A stretch of DNA of 34,638 nucleotides, from assembly GCA_023627715.1 (NCBI GenBank), contig JAMAHW010000175.1:1-34638 (forward strand), written 5' to 3'. Position 1 is the first letter of the stretch, and every line of letters begins with the position of its first letter. This stretch comes from Periconia sp. R9002. Lineage: Eukaryota > Ascomycota > Dothideomycetes > Pleosporales > Periconiaceae. This document shows, piece after piece, positions 1 to 9,201 of the stretch. The translations under genes were made by a program, and so were the position numbers. Under the pieces are notes generated by a model. The model ran no database searches. It was given only the letters and a program-made list of their open reading frames with translations, and was not told the DNA's origin.

Positions 1-201
1 TGCCATGGCCCAGTTCGACAGAGTGAGGTGAAGGTCGTGGTACATAGCCTTGCTTGCGAAGACGCCTCCAAGGGAAGATGAACGCTCGAATATTGTGGCA
101 TCATGTCCGCCAGCCAGCATCTCCTTGAGAGCTGGTAAGCCACAAGGACCGGCACCTATGACAACCACTCGTTTTTTGATAGATGAGTCTTTTGAGGCCA
201 T
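1..201 (-). CDS. Flavin-containing monooxygenase, N-terminal part (cut by window edge)
   Basis: The reverse strand opens with ATG at 201-199 and stays open for 67 codons to the window edge, so only the N-terminus is visible. Residues 12-21 (VVVIGAGPCG) form the GxGxxG dinucleotide-binding turn of a Rossmann fold. They are followed by an acidic end of the second strand (IFER, about 37-40), then SLGGVF, and then a YHDLHLTLSN stretch like that after the FAD-binding region in FMO-type enzymes. The family uses FAD, NADPH and O2 to oxygenate soft nucleophiles or carbonyls. The gene is transcribed away from the O-methyltransferase at 901, and this pairing of tailoring enzymes is common in fungal secondary-metabolite loci. 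Substrate, length and integrity of the rest cannot be judged. Family call is firm; subfamily is not. Confidence 0.85.
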   Translation of the reverse strand, partial: MASKDSSIKKRVVVIGAGPCGLPALKEMLAGGHDATIFERSSSLGGVFASKAMYHDLHLTLSNWAMA

Positions 202-900
202 CTTCAGGTTTGCAGTAAAGGTCAGTAGATTAGTGGCTGAGAAAAAGTGTTGAGGTCTGTTTGAGAGAGATTTTGTAGACAGGCAGAGTGGGGGGAAATT
301 CGGCTGATATTTGACTGATAGACAGTGCCCCTCCTTCCTGCATGGCTGACGAGACTCACGCCTGCTAGTGAGATAAGGTTAATTTTGCAGACGTTGCAAT
401 CGAATACGAGCATATTCCCGATATAGCTAATACTGCTACCATTTCGATGTAGTGTATATAGGCATACAATCAGCAGTAGCCGACCATCGGTAGATCCAGT
501 ATTGAATATTTGCATTCGATAAGTCTAGACCACCCCCGCACTGCCTCCACATCATCGATAATCACCTGTAGAAGCAATAATTTCCTGTAGATGGGTAAGC
601 ACTAGAGTATCAGTATTAGAGCAATGAGTGCCCTTATGGCTGCGAGTAAGATTTCTAAGCATGACGAATGAACGGAATACGAATTGGCTTTTAATTTATT
701 GCTAAACAGAAGGCTATTTCAGAACGTTGGAGTATAGGATGTCTGTTCGAGGTGAATAATACTTCATCTTTCTGTGTATCACTTCTCCTTGCCTTCAAAA
801 GTTGAATAAGGATATCCCAATTTACTGCTCTCCATACACCTTGTTTGAAGTTTTATTAGACCATAATCTCAACTTTTAAGATCATCTCGCATACGACTCT
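202..900. promoter_or_regulatory. Shared divergent promoter region between FMO and O-methyltransferase
   Basis: This 699-bp AT-rich interval separates the start codons of two divergently transcribed genes, so it must hold both promoters. A TATATA-containing stretch lies near 453-463, but it is far from either ATG and I do not claim it as a TATA box. I see no gene, tRNA or long repeat here. Confidence 0.5.
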
Positions 901-2154
901 ATGACCTTCGACATCTACTTTCTCCGCGACGATTACTCGGTAATCATGGAAGCCAAACGACGAGACCTACTCAGGCTTCTCGCTGCTGCGCAAGCTACAG
1001 CTTCTGAACTGCAGCAAGATCTTGAAGCCGACGCCTCCTTTCGCGCTCAAGTAATCGAAGTTTCCAAACAACTTACACGCACTCTTCAGACTCCTGTCGA
1101 TCGGGCATGGGACTTGTTTCTTCAGCCAGCCCATCCTGCTGTGTTGCAAGTCACACTGGACGCTGGTTGGCTAAGTCTTATCAATGCCGAGGACGCCGAT
1201 AAGCCCGACGGCGGTATTACTGCCGATCAACTCGCCGAGCACACTACATCCGATGCGGGCCTCATTAAGCGCCTGATGCGTGTGCTGACGGCCAATGCTA
1301 TCATTCGTGAATCTGGTACCAATGTATACGCCTCCACGCCCTTCAGTAAGCTTTTCGATGCCCCAGAGTGGGCCAACGGACTTCGACATGCGCTGCGCGA
1401 TTATTCAGTCACGATGGCGGGAATGCCAAGTTATTTTGCAAAGAACCAGTACCAGCTGGACGGTATTGAAGAGGATATTTACCAGTACGTTCACGGCGTT
1501 CCCTTCTTAGAACGAGTGCGTAGAGGTGGGGAGGTGGGGATGCAGTTCACCCGCTTCATGAATGTTGTACGAGCCGGCAAAAAGCCATGGTTCGATGTTT
1601 ACCCTGTTGCGGAGAAACTGGAAGTATCTTCTGAAACCGACGTGGTGATCGTTGACGTAGGAGGTGGAAACGGAAATGACTTGATATCCTTTTTGCATGT
1701 CAAAAAGGAATTGCATTTGCAAGGAAAGCTAGTCCTCCAGGATGTTCCCGCTGTGCTCGCACATATTTCGGACGAGCACAGAGATGCCATGGAAGTTCAG
1801 GCCTACGACTTCTTTACCCCGCAGAAAGTAGTTGGTGCCCGGGCTTATTTTCTGAAGCATATACTGCATGACTGGCCAAACAAGGATTGCGTCAGTATAC
1901 TTGAACGCTTGCGAGACGCTATGAAAGCGGGGTACTCAAGGTTGCTAATTAACGAGATTGTCCTTCCAGAGCAGGAATGTGAATCTTGGGTCGCAGGTTT
2001 CGATATCACTATGATGGTGGTGGTTGGGGGAAAGGAGAGGTCGGTGAGTGAGTGGCGAGCCTTGATTGATAAGATCGAGGGTTTGACAATTGAGAAAATC
2101 TGGATATTCGGGTCTAATAACGAGAGTATTATTGAAATAGTAAAAGAACTTTAG
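901..2154 (+). CDS. SAM-dependent O-methyltransferase (plant/fungal small-molecule type)
   Basis: This is an intronless 417-codon gene, the normal length for class II-like O-methyltransferases that transfer a methyl group from SAM to a phenolic or other hydroxyl. An N-terminal winged-helix dimerisation region spans about residues 65-150. The SAM-binding glycine loop VDVGGGNGND is at 251-260, and KHILHDWPNKDC at 319-330 carries the likely catalytic histidine (H323). The LLINEIVLPE strand at about 348-357 matches the family pattern. ATG at 901 is the first in frame; ATG at 946 (residue 16) is a possible alternative. The gene is divergent from the FMO at 201. The pair suggests polyketide or indole tailoring, but no synthase gene is visible, so substrate and pathway are unknown. 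Confidence 0.9.
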   Translation: MTFDIYFLRDDYSVIMEAKRRDLLRLLAAAQATASELQQDLEADASFRAQVIEVSKQLTRTLQTPVDRAWDLFLQPAHPAVLQVTLDAGWLSLINAEDADKPDGGITADQLAEHTTSDAGLIKRLMRVLTANAIIRESGTNVYASTPFSKLFDAPEWANGLRHALRDYSVTMAGMPSYFAKNQYQLDGIEEDIYQYVHGVPFLERVRRGGEVGMQFTRFMNVVRAGKKPWFDVYPVAEKLEVSSETDVVIVDVGGGNGNDLISFLHVKKELHLQGKLVLQDVPAVLAHISDEHRDAMEVQAYDFFTPQKVVGARAYFLKHILHDWPNKDCVSILERLRDAMKAGYSRLLINEIVLPEQECESWVAGFDITMMVVVGGKERSVSEWRALIDKIEGLTIEKIWIFGSNNESIIEIVKEL

Positions 2155-2384
2155 GACCTGAATGGAACTCACAACTGGCTCATAAATCCAGGCCTGAGGT
2201 CTTCTCATTATCGGCAATTAGTTCACAGAATGGAGATCATATAATCAGGAAGTATACAATATCCTTGTCACATAGAACGCGTGCGTCGAGGTTGGATCTG
2301 CACAATCGAGCAGGGACCACAGCACTGATCGCACTAGGCCAGGGGTAAAAGACAACGAGAGAAAGTTGGCAGACATGAAAAAGG

Positions 2385-2410
2385 ATCAATCAATCAATCA
2401 ATCAATCAAT
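2385..2410. repeat. (ATCA)6.5 microsatellite
   Basis: ATCA is repeated perfectly for 26 bp. It lies just beyond the truncated 3' end of the feruloyl-esterase pseudogene, between it and the O-methyltransferase stop. Confidence 0.95.
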
Positions 2411-2419
2411 AAACAATCA

Positions 2420-3008
2420 TCACCGATAAAAATATTTCATCGCATGCGTGCTGCCAGGTGCAGGTTCCTTGGCCCCTGCCATTGAATTGCACCCGTTATT
2501 CTTGACAAAACGATCTTTCAGGGAACGACCAGTAGCAATAGGCAGAGTCCCATCTTTAATCCCATGGATTCCAAAGTAGGCAATAGGATCGTTCCCGCCC
2601 TCACACCCTGACAAGTTGGCCACCAGCGATAATCGCAACTGCTCGGAACTTGTTCGCGCGGTTACATGCCAGGGAGTAGGACATGCCAGCCCCATAGGAG
2701 AAGCCGATAGCGAAACGTTGACCCTAATCAACACAAAGGCCAGTGTCCACATAGTCGTTGATAGCGTCGATGAGCTTAGGGTGTTGGTCAGATTCCAGAC
2801 ATTTCACCGACAGAAATTGTATCATACCTTAGTATCTTGCCCTCCACTGTTAACCCATCCTCCATTGAGTCCTTGCGGCGCCACAAAGATTACCGTCTTG
2901 TTGGCTATCTTGTCTATGCCGAAATAGTTCCATTTATCGGTTCCGCCGTCGGCGACCTGGTCCATGGTTCCACCATTCCAATGTAGCCCATACAGGAGTT
3001 TATATGGC

Positions 3009-3040
<32 letters not shown>

Positions 3041-3140
3041 CAACGGGACTCGGATTCTGAATTTACGCTGGGTACCTCCAACGTTGGTTTTGGGTGCCAG
3101 TTTTCATGGTGGGTGCCTTTCCGCATCCTGCGCTGTTCAC
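2420..3140 (-). pseudogene. Broken feruloyl esterase (CE1 / PHB-depolymerase-like) gene
   Basis: Three reverse-strand blocks in different frames together resemble a secreted fungal feruloyl esterase that cleaves ferulate from plant cell-wall polysaccharide. The blocks are: SAGCGKAPTMKTG (3140-3090); KFRIRVP, an Asn tract, KPYKLLYGLHWNGG and FVAPQGLNGGW (3075-2828); and an INDYVDTGLCVD ... [14 protein letters not shown] block with the GxSxG nucleophile elbow (2774-2620), then FGIHGIKDGTLP (to 2420). An intron fits at 2775-2827 (GTATG..AAG, 53 bp). Lesions are a frameshift near 3085, an in-frame TAG at 2724-2726, a frameshift near 2607-2620, and loss of the catalytic-His C-terminal region after about 2420. 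The signal peptide is missing at the other end. The conserved intron shows a decayed ordinary gene rather than a retrocopy. Confidence 0.85.
3011..3040. repeat. (GTT)10 microsatellite encoding an Asn tract on the minus strand
   Basis: Ten perfect GTT units read as consecutive AAC (Asn) codons in the feruloyl-esterase pseudogene, just before KPYKLLYG. Relatives usually have only a short Asn run at this point, so the tract looks like slippage expansion in a gene no longer under selection. Confidence 0.9.
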
Positions 3141-4095
3141 TCTGGCGGCGATGCTCGTCCGGGGACTCTCCCAAAGCAAAGTGCTTTTTGCCAAGATCAA
3201 CCCTTCTGTCTTGCAGTCCAAAGTCAACATCATAACGCTTCCAGACATGGATGAACCTACAGCTCATACACTTGTGCACTATCTCTATTCCGGAGAATAT
3301 CAAACTTTGAAACGATCCAGCAGCATTAGAAGGGGCAAAGAGGTAGCATATCGATCAAGCGTCCTCGTATACTGTACTGCAGTGCGTTACGACTTGAGTG
3401 GCTTGGTCGATCTGGCAAGAGAGGAGATCGAGTATCTCGGCGAACGAATGCCAATCCTAGACATTCTCTCGACTTCGCCAGAGCATGCCTTTCCTAATCT
3501 ACCACAAGACGATTCATGGTTCTCTATGTACCTTCACAACACAATAGAACTGGCGGCAAAGACAAACCCTAAGCTATTTATTGACCTGTCATTCTCGGAC
3601 CAGCTCGAAGGAAATCGCACATTCAGGCACGTTGTGGTGAAGGCCGTCGTAGCTTGCTATACTAGCAGACCAACCGAACTAGAAAGTCACGGCAAGGAGG
3701 CCTCAACCCTTACAATGGGGGGTGGAGACGAAGGTGAAGTTGAAGTGCCTGACGACACGAGATTGAATGATACCTATAAAGATCCGCCTATACCCTCAGA
3801 GTCAGAATTATTCCAGCCAGTCCCTTCTCAACCAGTACAAGAAGTGGAAGCATTTTCTGATAAGGAATCTGAGCCCACAATGGAACCTGAGTACACAATG
3901 GAACCTGAGCCCACAATAGAGCCTGGACCCATAATGGAGCCTGGACCCATAATGGAGCCTGGACCCATAATGGAGCCTGAGCCAGCAAGCATCAAGATGG
4001 AAACACCACTCAACGACGATTCTCGGGGTTACTTTGCGAGTTCGAAGACGAAGAAGAATAAAAAGTCGAAGAAAAAGGCGGCATTGGATACGTGA
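3106..4095 (+). CDS. BTB/POZ-domain protein with truncated, chimeric N-terminus
   Basis: From about 3178 the frame encodes the second half of a fungal BTB domain (KVLFAKINPSVLQ, then LPDMDEPTAHTLVHYLYSGE at about 46-65 of the 329 codons). A BACK-like helical region follows, then an acidic/Pro-rich repeat region (codons 256-291) and a Lys-rich tail (KTKKNKKSKKKA). This layout is typical of fungal BTB proteins of unknown role; BTB domains mediate dimerisation and, in many proteins, cullin-3 binding. The first in-frame ATG (3106) and the first ~12-24 codons lie in DNA that is antisense to the feruloyl-esterase pseudogene, so the original start and first half of the BTB domain are missing. The ORF may be expressed from the substituted start, or may be dead. 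No intron is needed. Confidence 0.7.
   Translation: MVGAFPHPALFTLAAMLVRGLSQSKVLFAKINPSVLQSKVNIITLPDMDEPTAHTLVHYLYSGEYQTLKRSSSIRRGKEVAYRSSVLVYCTAVRYDLSGLVDLAREEIEYLGERMPILDILSTSPEHAFPNLPQDDSWFSMYLHNTIELAAKTNPKLFIDLSFSDQLEGNRTFRHVVVKAVVACYTSRPTELESHGKEASTLTMGGGDEGEVEVPDDTRLNDTYKDPPIPSESELFQPVPSQPVQEVEAFSDKESEPTMEPEYTMEPEPTIEPGPIMEPGPIMEPGPIMEPEPASIKMETPLNDDSRGYFASSKTKKNKKSKKKAALDT
3871..3978 (+). repeat. Six tandem 18-bp units (EPxxxMEP-like) in the BTB protein
   Basis: Six consecutive 18-bp units encode six-residue repeats. The first three are diverged (GAGCCCACAATGGAACCT and variants) and the last three, 3925-3978, are identical (GGACCCATAATGGAGCCT; protein GPIMEP). The identical units point to recent slippage or unequal crossing-over. 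The number of units is likely to vary between strains. Confidence 0.95.
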
Positions 4096-4963
4096 TGATT
4101 CCAATACCATGACTTGGACAATCCTCTTTGTATACTTAGCTACTTTGAAATTGTACTTTGCTTGGGTTGAATAATCATAACTCTAGCTGAACGGGTATAT
4201 GGTAGGGTAGTTGAGTGATTCTGCTTAAGGGTGTTCGAAGAAGGTTTTATTGTTGCTTTGCTAATGTTAGCGCCAACGGCAATGAATTACTGCGAAGCTT
4301 GATCATGTAGATAGAATAGCTGACTAAACAGTATACTGCCCTTCCTTTAACCGATGATCGTACTATGTACTAAGTTATACTAGTAAGGCTAACATTTCAT
4401 ATTTGTTACACTCGTTTGCGAGTGTCGTTAATGAACGTACACTGGTATGGATTAGAGTTCTCTGGCAATTTCTTTTGAATAAATCTAACGATGCATTGAG
4501 ACAGAAGTAAGATAACTTAGGGCATCTTATACTGTTCCATCCTCCGCTCTTGATAGCAGCATCAATAACAGATTGCTTAAATTTCTATATTTTTTGATTC
4601 GACGGCTTTGATATACCATGATAGTTGGGCGATATCGTCTCTTCAGTTGTTTTCCCCTTCTCGAACAACGCTGAGAAAGAGCACAAGCAATGCATTAATG
4701 ATACATTGCCACCAGGGCAAGGTCAGGGCAGGAGCGGGTCGGCCAGCTTTCTGCAGATGCACTGCCACTTTCACCTAGAGCTTCGCTACGTAGCTGACTC
4801 AGCTGTTGTGGTCCTTATTGCTCTCACATCATGTTGCCACCGGCATCTGCTTCCGAGCAATGATTTGTATTAGACAGGAAAAGTTAGTCTGCGCATGTAG
4901 TTAATCATATTTGCTTCAATTTCACGCATTCGAGAACTTGCGAGTAACCTTGTAAAATAGATA
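4096..4963. other. Intergenic, no gene recognised; contains one dispersed-repeat copy
   Basis: This 868-bp AT-rich gap lies between the convergent BTB and HET genes. I find no convincing coding region. The only structured item is repeat copy A at 4704-4746, annotated separately. Confidence 0.6.
4704..4746 (+). repeat. Dispersed inverted-end repeat, copy A
   Basis: It starts CATTGCCACC and contains the family core CAAGGTCAGGGCAGGAGCGG followed directly by GTCGGCCA. The same core recurs at 8818, 16254, 20344 (reverse) and 34370 (reverse). The right half of this copy has diverged from copies B and C. Confidence 0.8.
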
Positions 4964-6757
4964 CTAATTCCACAAATGACTTTCGCGCCGCATCTGACAG
5001 ATATTGAGCTCAACACCTAGAAGCATTTCAAATATGTCTCTTGATATGCAGTTAAGAGAGCTATAGTGCGACGAATCAGCAGTGGGTAGATAGTAACGAA
5101 GAAACCTTTCAACGTCAAACGTAATAGCAGCCTTGAATTTGCCAGCATGAGTTGAATAATTTGAGACCTCCAGAGAAAATCCTAGAGCAGTATCGCTTTC
5201 CAAACACTCATCATCCCCGCGTAAGCAAATCATGTGTACCTCAGTGTCGAACATCTCGTGGAAATCTCTTTCGTGTGGCAACATCCGGTCATATCCGCGA
5301 AGGACTGAATAGCAGGAAAGTCCTTGATCAAGCATCGGTTTGCAGAATGGTATCACAATGCACAAGGGCTGAAATCTCCGACTCAAACCCAGGCATACTA
5401 GAATTTGTATGTCATTCATAAGTTTAAGTAACAGATAGCCATGTACACCTGTGGCATCTCCAGGGTCGACCGCAAATGAGTTATCGAGCAACGCGCTGCA
5501 TGTCTTTTGTATCTGCTCCCATAATCGAAGTTTCGCATGAGGCTTGTTCATAGGGCGCTGGTAAGTTGCGCATTGAACTAAAGGGTTTGACGCGAAGCTC
5601 ACATCATAGCCACAAGGGACGATGGGAGTACGTATATCTTCCAGGGGTTGGCGAATGAGCCTGAGTTTGACGATTTCGTAGCCAAACGGGATATGTTTCT
5701 CAGCGTCCTGCTTCCACTGGGGTATCCAAGAAATTCCGTCGATTGTAACGCGCGCAAAGCTAGAAATCTTTCCTGGTGTATGATGCTTCTTGAGAAATAT
5801 CGCAAAAGCTGAATGAATATCTCCATATGGCTTTTGTAACTGGAGCGCAAAGATGCTTTCGAATTCACTCGTAAGAAGATGAGGATAAATGCACGCCTGC
5901 ATGCTTATTCCAGCGTTGTTTGAGCTCCAGCCTTCAGGCATAGAGAAGACGTGCTTCCAACTTCTCATGGTCCTGACATTGTCTGGGATATTTAGAAAAC
6001 AAGAAGGATGCGACGCGAGCATTCCAAATGTGTCGCACGCAAGACCTTGCCATAGGAAAATGCTCATGTCTGTGCTTGTTTTCATGATTTCCTCCTGGAG
6101 CCTCTGAAAAGCTTTCACACCTTCCCCGTAGAGAAGAGGCATATTGATTTGGAACAACCCAAGAAGACAATAAGCACAATCTTCTTCTCTTGTAGTTTTT
6201 CGTTTGGCTGACCATGAGAACTTTTCTGCAACGCAGTATTCGGAAGGATCGACACCTCGCAAAGCTCTTCGAGGGACTCCAGTTATCCTCTCGATTTTTG
6301 GAGCTAGGCTTCTTCTGGAACCAATTGGCCGCCAGTTACGGTTGAAGAAATGCATTTTGGAGGGTGCTAAGAGTTCTTGAAGTGTCCAACCTCGAGTGAA
6401 CCATGAACTCTGTTCGAGATCTCCCCATGAAACGATGTCGTGAAGGTAAACGTAGCATATTGCGGCTCGGCTGTAAAAAGTATACATGCTGTTAATTGCT
6501 TCGCTGAGCTCAGCACTGCTCCTTTTATCAATACAGCAAGTATCGACCCAGACGTATGTGAAACGCCTCTTACGCGCCTCTACGCAAAACTTCCTGACCT
6601 TCTTGTAACCGGTCCTATCTGAGAGTGGATGTGGCTCTTCCAGACCACCAAATAACAACTCTTCACTTTCCTTCCAGCGATGTGATAAGATGGCGTAGCT
6701 CGGTACATTGCTACAAAACTCTTCGAGCTTCAAAGTGCTAGTATTCAGCAGCCACAT
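4964..6757 (-). CDS. HET-domain protein (heterokaryon-incompatibility type)
   Basis: This is a 597-codon intronless gene. The ATG at 6757-6755 gives MWLLNTSTLKLEEF, the standard HET N-terminus; reading on upstream needs a non-ATG start. HET motifs appear in order: YAILSHRW (21-28), YVWVDTCCIDK (68-78) and WFTRGWTLQELLAP (119-132). A YCLLGLF..MPLLYGEG block follows, usual just after the domain. The remaining ~370 residues match no domain I recognise and no NB-ARC or repeats are visible, so this is the short HET form. HET domains trigger regulated cell death in fungal non-self recognition and may be TIR-related. Nothing in the frame looks broken. The partner or ligand cannot be told from sequence. 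Confidence 0.93.
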   Translation of the reverse strand: MWLLNTSTLKLEEFCSNVPSYAILSHRWKESEELLFGGLEEPHPLSDRTGYKKVRKFCVEARKRRFTYVWVDTCCIDKRSSAELSEAINSMYTFYSRAAICYVYLHDIVSWGDLEQSSWFTRGWTLQELLAPSKMHFFNRNWRPIGSRRSLAPKIERITGVPRRALRGVDPSEYCVAEKFSWSAKRKTTREEDCAYCLLGLFQINMPLLYGEGVKAFQRLQEEIMKTSTDMSIFLWQGLACDTFGMLASHPSCFLNIPDNVRTMRSWKHVFSMPEGWSSNNAGISMQACIYPHLLTSEFESIFALQLQKPYGDIHSAFAIFLKKHHTPGKISSFARVTIDGISWIPQWKQDAEKHIPFGYEIVKLRLIRQPLEDIRTPIVPCGYDVSFASNPLVQCATYQRPMNKPHAKLRLWEQIQKTCSALLDNSFAVDPGDATGVHGYLLLKLMNDIQILVCLGLSRRFQPLCIVIPFCKPMLDQGLSCYSVLRGYDRMLPHERDFHEMFDTEVHMICLRGDDECLESDTALGFSLEVSNYSTHAGKFKAAITFDVERFLRYYLPTADSSHYSSLNCISRDIFEMLLGVELNICQMRRESHLWN

Positions 6758-7251
6758 CTGTGCAAATTGGGTGGATAGATTGCACAACAGGTAAAAAATC
6801 CCGGCGCGAGATGCGAGAAAGTTTTGTAGAAGCAAGAAATGCGACGGAGCAAAGATGCCTTGCGTCTTTCCACCGGCTTATAACGGTGGGGCAGCTTCAC
6901 CTTCCAGTGAAGCGGAACGGGCGCTATGCAGTTCACCGATACAGGAACAGGGCTGTGCCGCAGCCCACCTAGCTGCTATCTATTGTGTACCTTCCACTAA
7001 GCAGGTACTTGGGCATTGCCACCACATGTGGGGAGAATAGCCGACCCGTACTAATCATGGCCTTGCAAAGGGAGGCGGTCGGTTTTCCGGTGTGATAGGC
7101 ACTAGGCCATTTCAAGTGTCATCGCCATCAAGCAAGTACCATGCAGCTTACTGACAAACCTATTTTGTAGCGCGGTACCTGAGGAAAATAAAGAGAACAC
7201 AATGCCATAGCACTCACAACAATGCGCTAACACCTCCATCGAACACTCAAT
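6758..7251. other. Intergenic 5' region of the HET gene with a degraded repeat copy
   Basis: The interval lies between the HET start and the 3' end of the PD-(D/E)XK gene, both on the minus strand. Apart from the degenerate repeat copy G at 7014-7068, I see no gene or structured element. Confidence 0.55.
7014..7068 (-). repeat. Dispersed inverted-end repeat, degraded copy G
   Basis: It begins CATTGCCACC and aligns without large gaps to the left half of copy C (20344), including AGCCGACCCG where C has GGCCGATCCG. The right half has decayed. Confidence 0.5.
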
Positions 7252-8473
7252 TCACAGGTTCTTATAATCGGGGTCATCCCTCGCTGTACGCTTCGCCGCC
7301 CTCTCCTCTTGCTCAATGTACTCCGCTTCATCTTCGGAGGTAATCTCTTCTGGAGGCGTTATCGACCGCTTCCTTTTCTTGACTTCTGGCGCCAGCGCGT
7401 CCTTGCTAAGTGATCCCCTCTGCTGTACTTTGACTTCTGCTGCGGTCAGGAACTCGCGAAGCTGCTGTGCAGAAATAACCAATTTTCGATCCTCGCTTTC
7501 CATTTCGTCGTACACCAGTCCCTTATGAGCAAAGTCGCGGAGCCGGAGCCGGAGGTTTGCGTGGCCCGTAGGGCTGCCATCCTCGTCCCGGAATGCCTGT
7601 TAAGAGCGTTAGATATCAGGGGCAATAGTCCGCTTGGCCTTCACTGCATACCTCATCTGCAGCTTCCTGAACTGCACGCAACTCATATCCACCACCATCA
7701 TTTTCAGGAAATATCTGAGTTCTCCAAACCGAAAACGTCGCCTTGCGTGATCCCTTCTTGCCATATTCAATATCGAGGCCGATAACAGCCCGCACGTTCG
7801 CGTCTGAGTCCAGAAGGTAGTTTTCGGCTAGTCGACTTAGCTGCTTCTTCTTTTGTGAATATGCAACTTCAAATATAATGCCAGGGTATTCTGCATCCTT
7901 ATGCCAGAAGGACGCGTCTGGCTCGTATTTGGATCTTTTGCTGAGTCCAGAATCCTCGATTGGAAAAAATATCTCGGAAGAGCGAGCCGGATAGATCTTC
8001 CTTGCGAAGCTCGCTGCTCTGCTCGACTCCTCGCCAATGAGCTTGAGTTGGGTGTGGATCGCATCCTCGACACGAGCGATAAACAATTCGTGTATAGCCG
8101 TAGGCATTCGAACTACAAGTCGATTTTGAGTCGCGTCGTAATCATATCTGTCCGGTTTCCACTATTAGCTAGCATCTACACCTAGACTGGAGTCAGCGTA
8201 CCGTATTTTACTCTTGACGTATTGTGCCAGTGCTTCGTCCTGGTCAAGCTGACGCTGTATTTCACTGTATTCTCCTGAAGCAAGTCGAAACTCCCGCCAC
8301 GGGTTTTGCTCGGTGTGCTTTCCGAGTCGAATGTCTTGGAAGAGTGCGACGACTCGATGGGCCTGAGCGAAAGGTTTCTCGTCGGTCGGCGGAGGCGTCC
8401 AAGGATGCTTTGCGAAGCTCGAAGGCGGCGTGGTGTGGTGCTTGTGTACAGCGGAAGCCTGGGACATAGACAT
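7252..8473 (-). CDS. PD-(D/E)XK (Uma2-like) nuclease-fold protein, three exons
   Basis: Exons are 8473-8202, 8147-7652 and 7596-7252, joined by introns 8148-8201 (54 bp) and 7597-7651 (55 bp), giving 370 residues. The first join makes IRYDYDATQNRLVVRMP and the second DEAFRDEDGSPT; both are continuous with the family pattern. The middle exon has the nuclease-fold signature: EPDASF (D168), then YPGIIFEVAYSQKK (E184, Q189, K190), then a LAENYLLDSDANVRAVIGLDIEYG strand. The C-terminus is charged with a KKRKRS patch and an RAAKR stretch, possibly nuclear. Start 8473 was chosen because the decayed paralogue at 16028 has ATG at the same place; ATG 8467 is equally possible. Catalytic activity is unproven, since the E-x-K lysine is shifted (EVAYSQK). 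A broken second copy lies 7 kb away. Confidence 0.8.
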
Positions 8474-9201
8474 AGCCGTTCGCTGTACTACATTGCGAAG
8501 TTGCACAATGGTTGTCGCGAAGACTGATCGCGGTTTAGATGCTGGGCACTGCGGTTGACTTAGCAACACGCTTACGACTGCCAAGGCCGCCCAAGCTAAT
8601 TGTACATCTGTCGCTTCCACAAAGGCCCGTGGAAGCCTGATTTTGGGATCCAAGGACCCCGTTTCTCGTTCCCGCTGTGGGGCTCCGTTATCTGCATTAG
8701 GTCTAGCTTTTGAACCTAGCGCAGATCTAGCTGTACCTTTGAAAGCCTCTAGCCCATCATCACACGGTAAGTATGCAACCTCGCTTTTTATCTTTTTATT
8801 AAAGAAAAAATTTCGCGACAAGGTCATAGCTGGAGCGGGTCGGCCACATCCTCCACACTAGGCGGCAGATCTTCATCAGCCCCACCCGCTAGCACATTCG
8901 CATCTATAATCGCTGAAGCAACATCCGAAAAAAACGAATAATCGAGTCCTCGCCTTCCCTCCACTTTCAATTCTCGCTCCGCATGCCCACCGTCTTTGTC
9001 TGGTTGCGCTCCAGCACCCTCTGGCATCCGAAGATTTCTCCCTCGGCGTTTAATTCCGCCGTCATCCGCAGATGGCTCGCAACTCGTCTTCATCCTACGC
9101 TATGGTCCACTCAGAGAACGTGAGACAACTGCAGTCTGCCGTTCCAGCCTATGCATGCGAATATGAACCATCACTCGCCGTAATAGAAGGGGTATGGCAC
9201 A
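8474..9201. other. Intergenic with half a dispersed repeat; short ORF not trusted
   Basis: This 728-bp stretch lies between two minus-strand genes. A minus-strand ATG frame at 9093-8824 (89 codons) ends inside repeat copy E and matches nothing I know, so I leave it uncalled. It could be a remnant of a larger gene or transposon. Confidence 0.5.
8818..8868 (+). repeat. Dispersed inverted-end repeat, partial copy E
   Basis: It contains ACAAGGTCATAGCTGGAGCG then GGTCGGCCA, differing from the family core at about four positions, and continues TCCTC..GGCGGCAG where copy B has TCCTC..GGTGGCAA. The left end of the element is missing. Confidence 0.65.

Noticed and set aside
4625..4873. 82-codon plus-strand ORF near 4.7 kb
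   Set aside because: It runs through repeat copy A, and no part looks conserved.
8474..8827. Upstream extension of the PD-(D/E)XK gene to 8827
   Set aside because: The extra ~118 residues have no family resemblance, and the decayed paralogue aligns only from ATG 8473.
8824..9093. 89-codon minus-strand ORF
   Set aside because: Its stop and last codons lie in a dispersed repeat, and the rest matches nothing I recognise.
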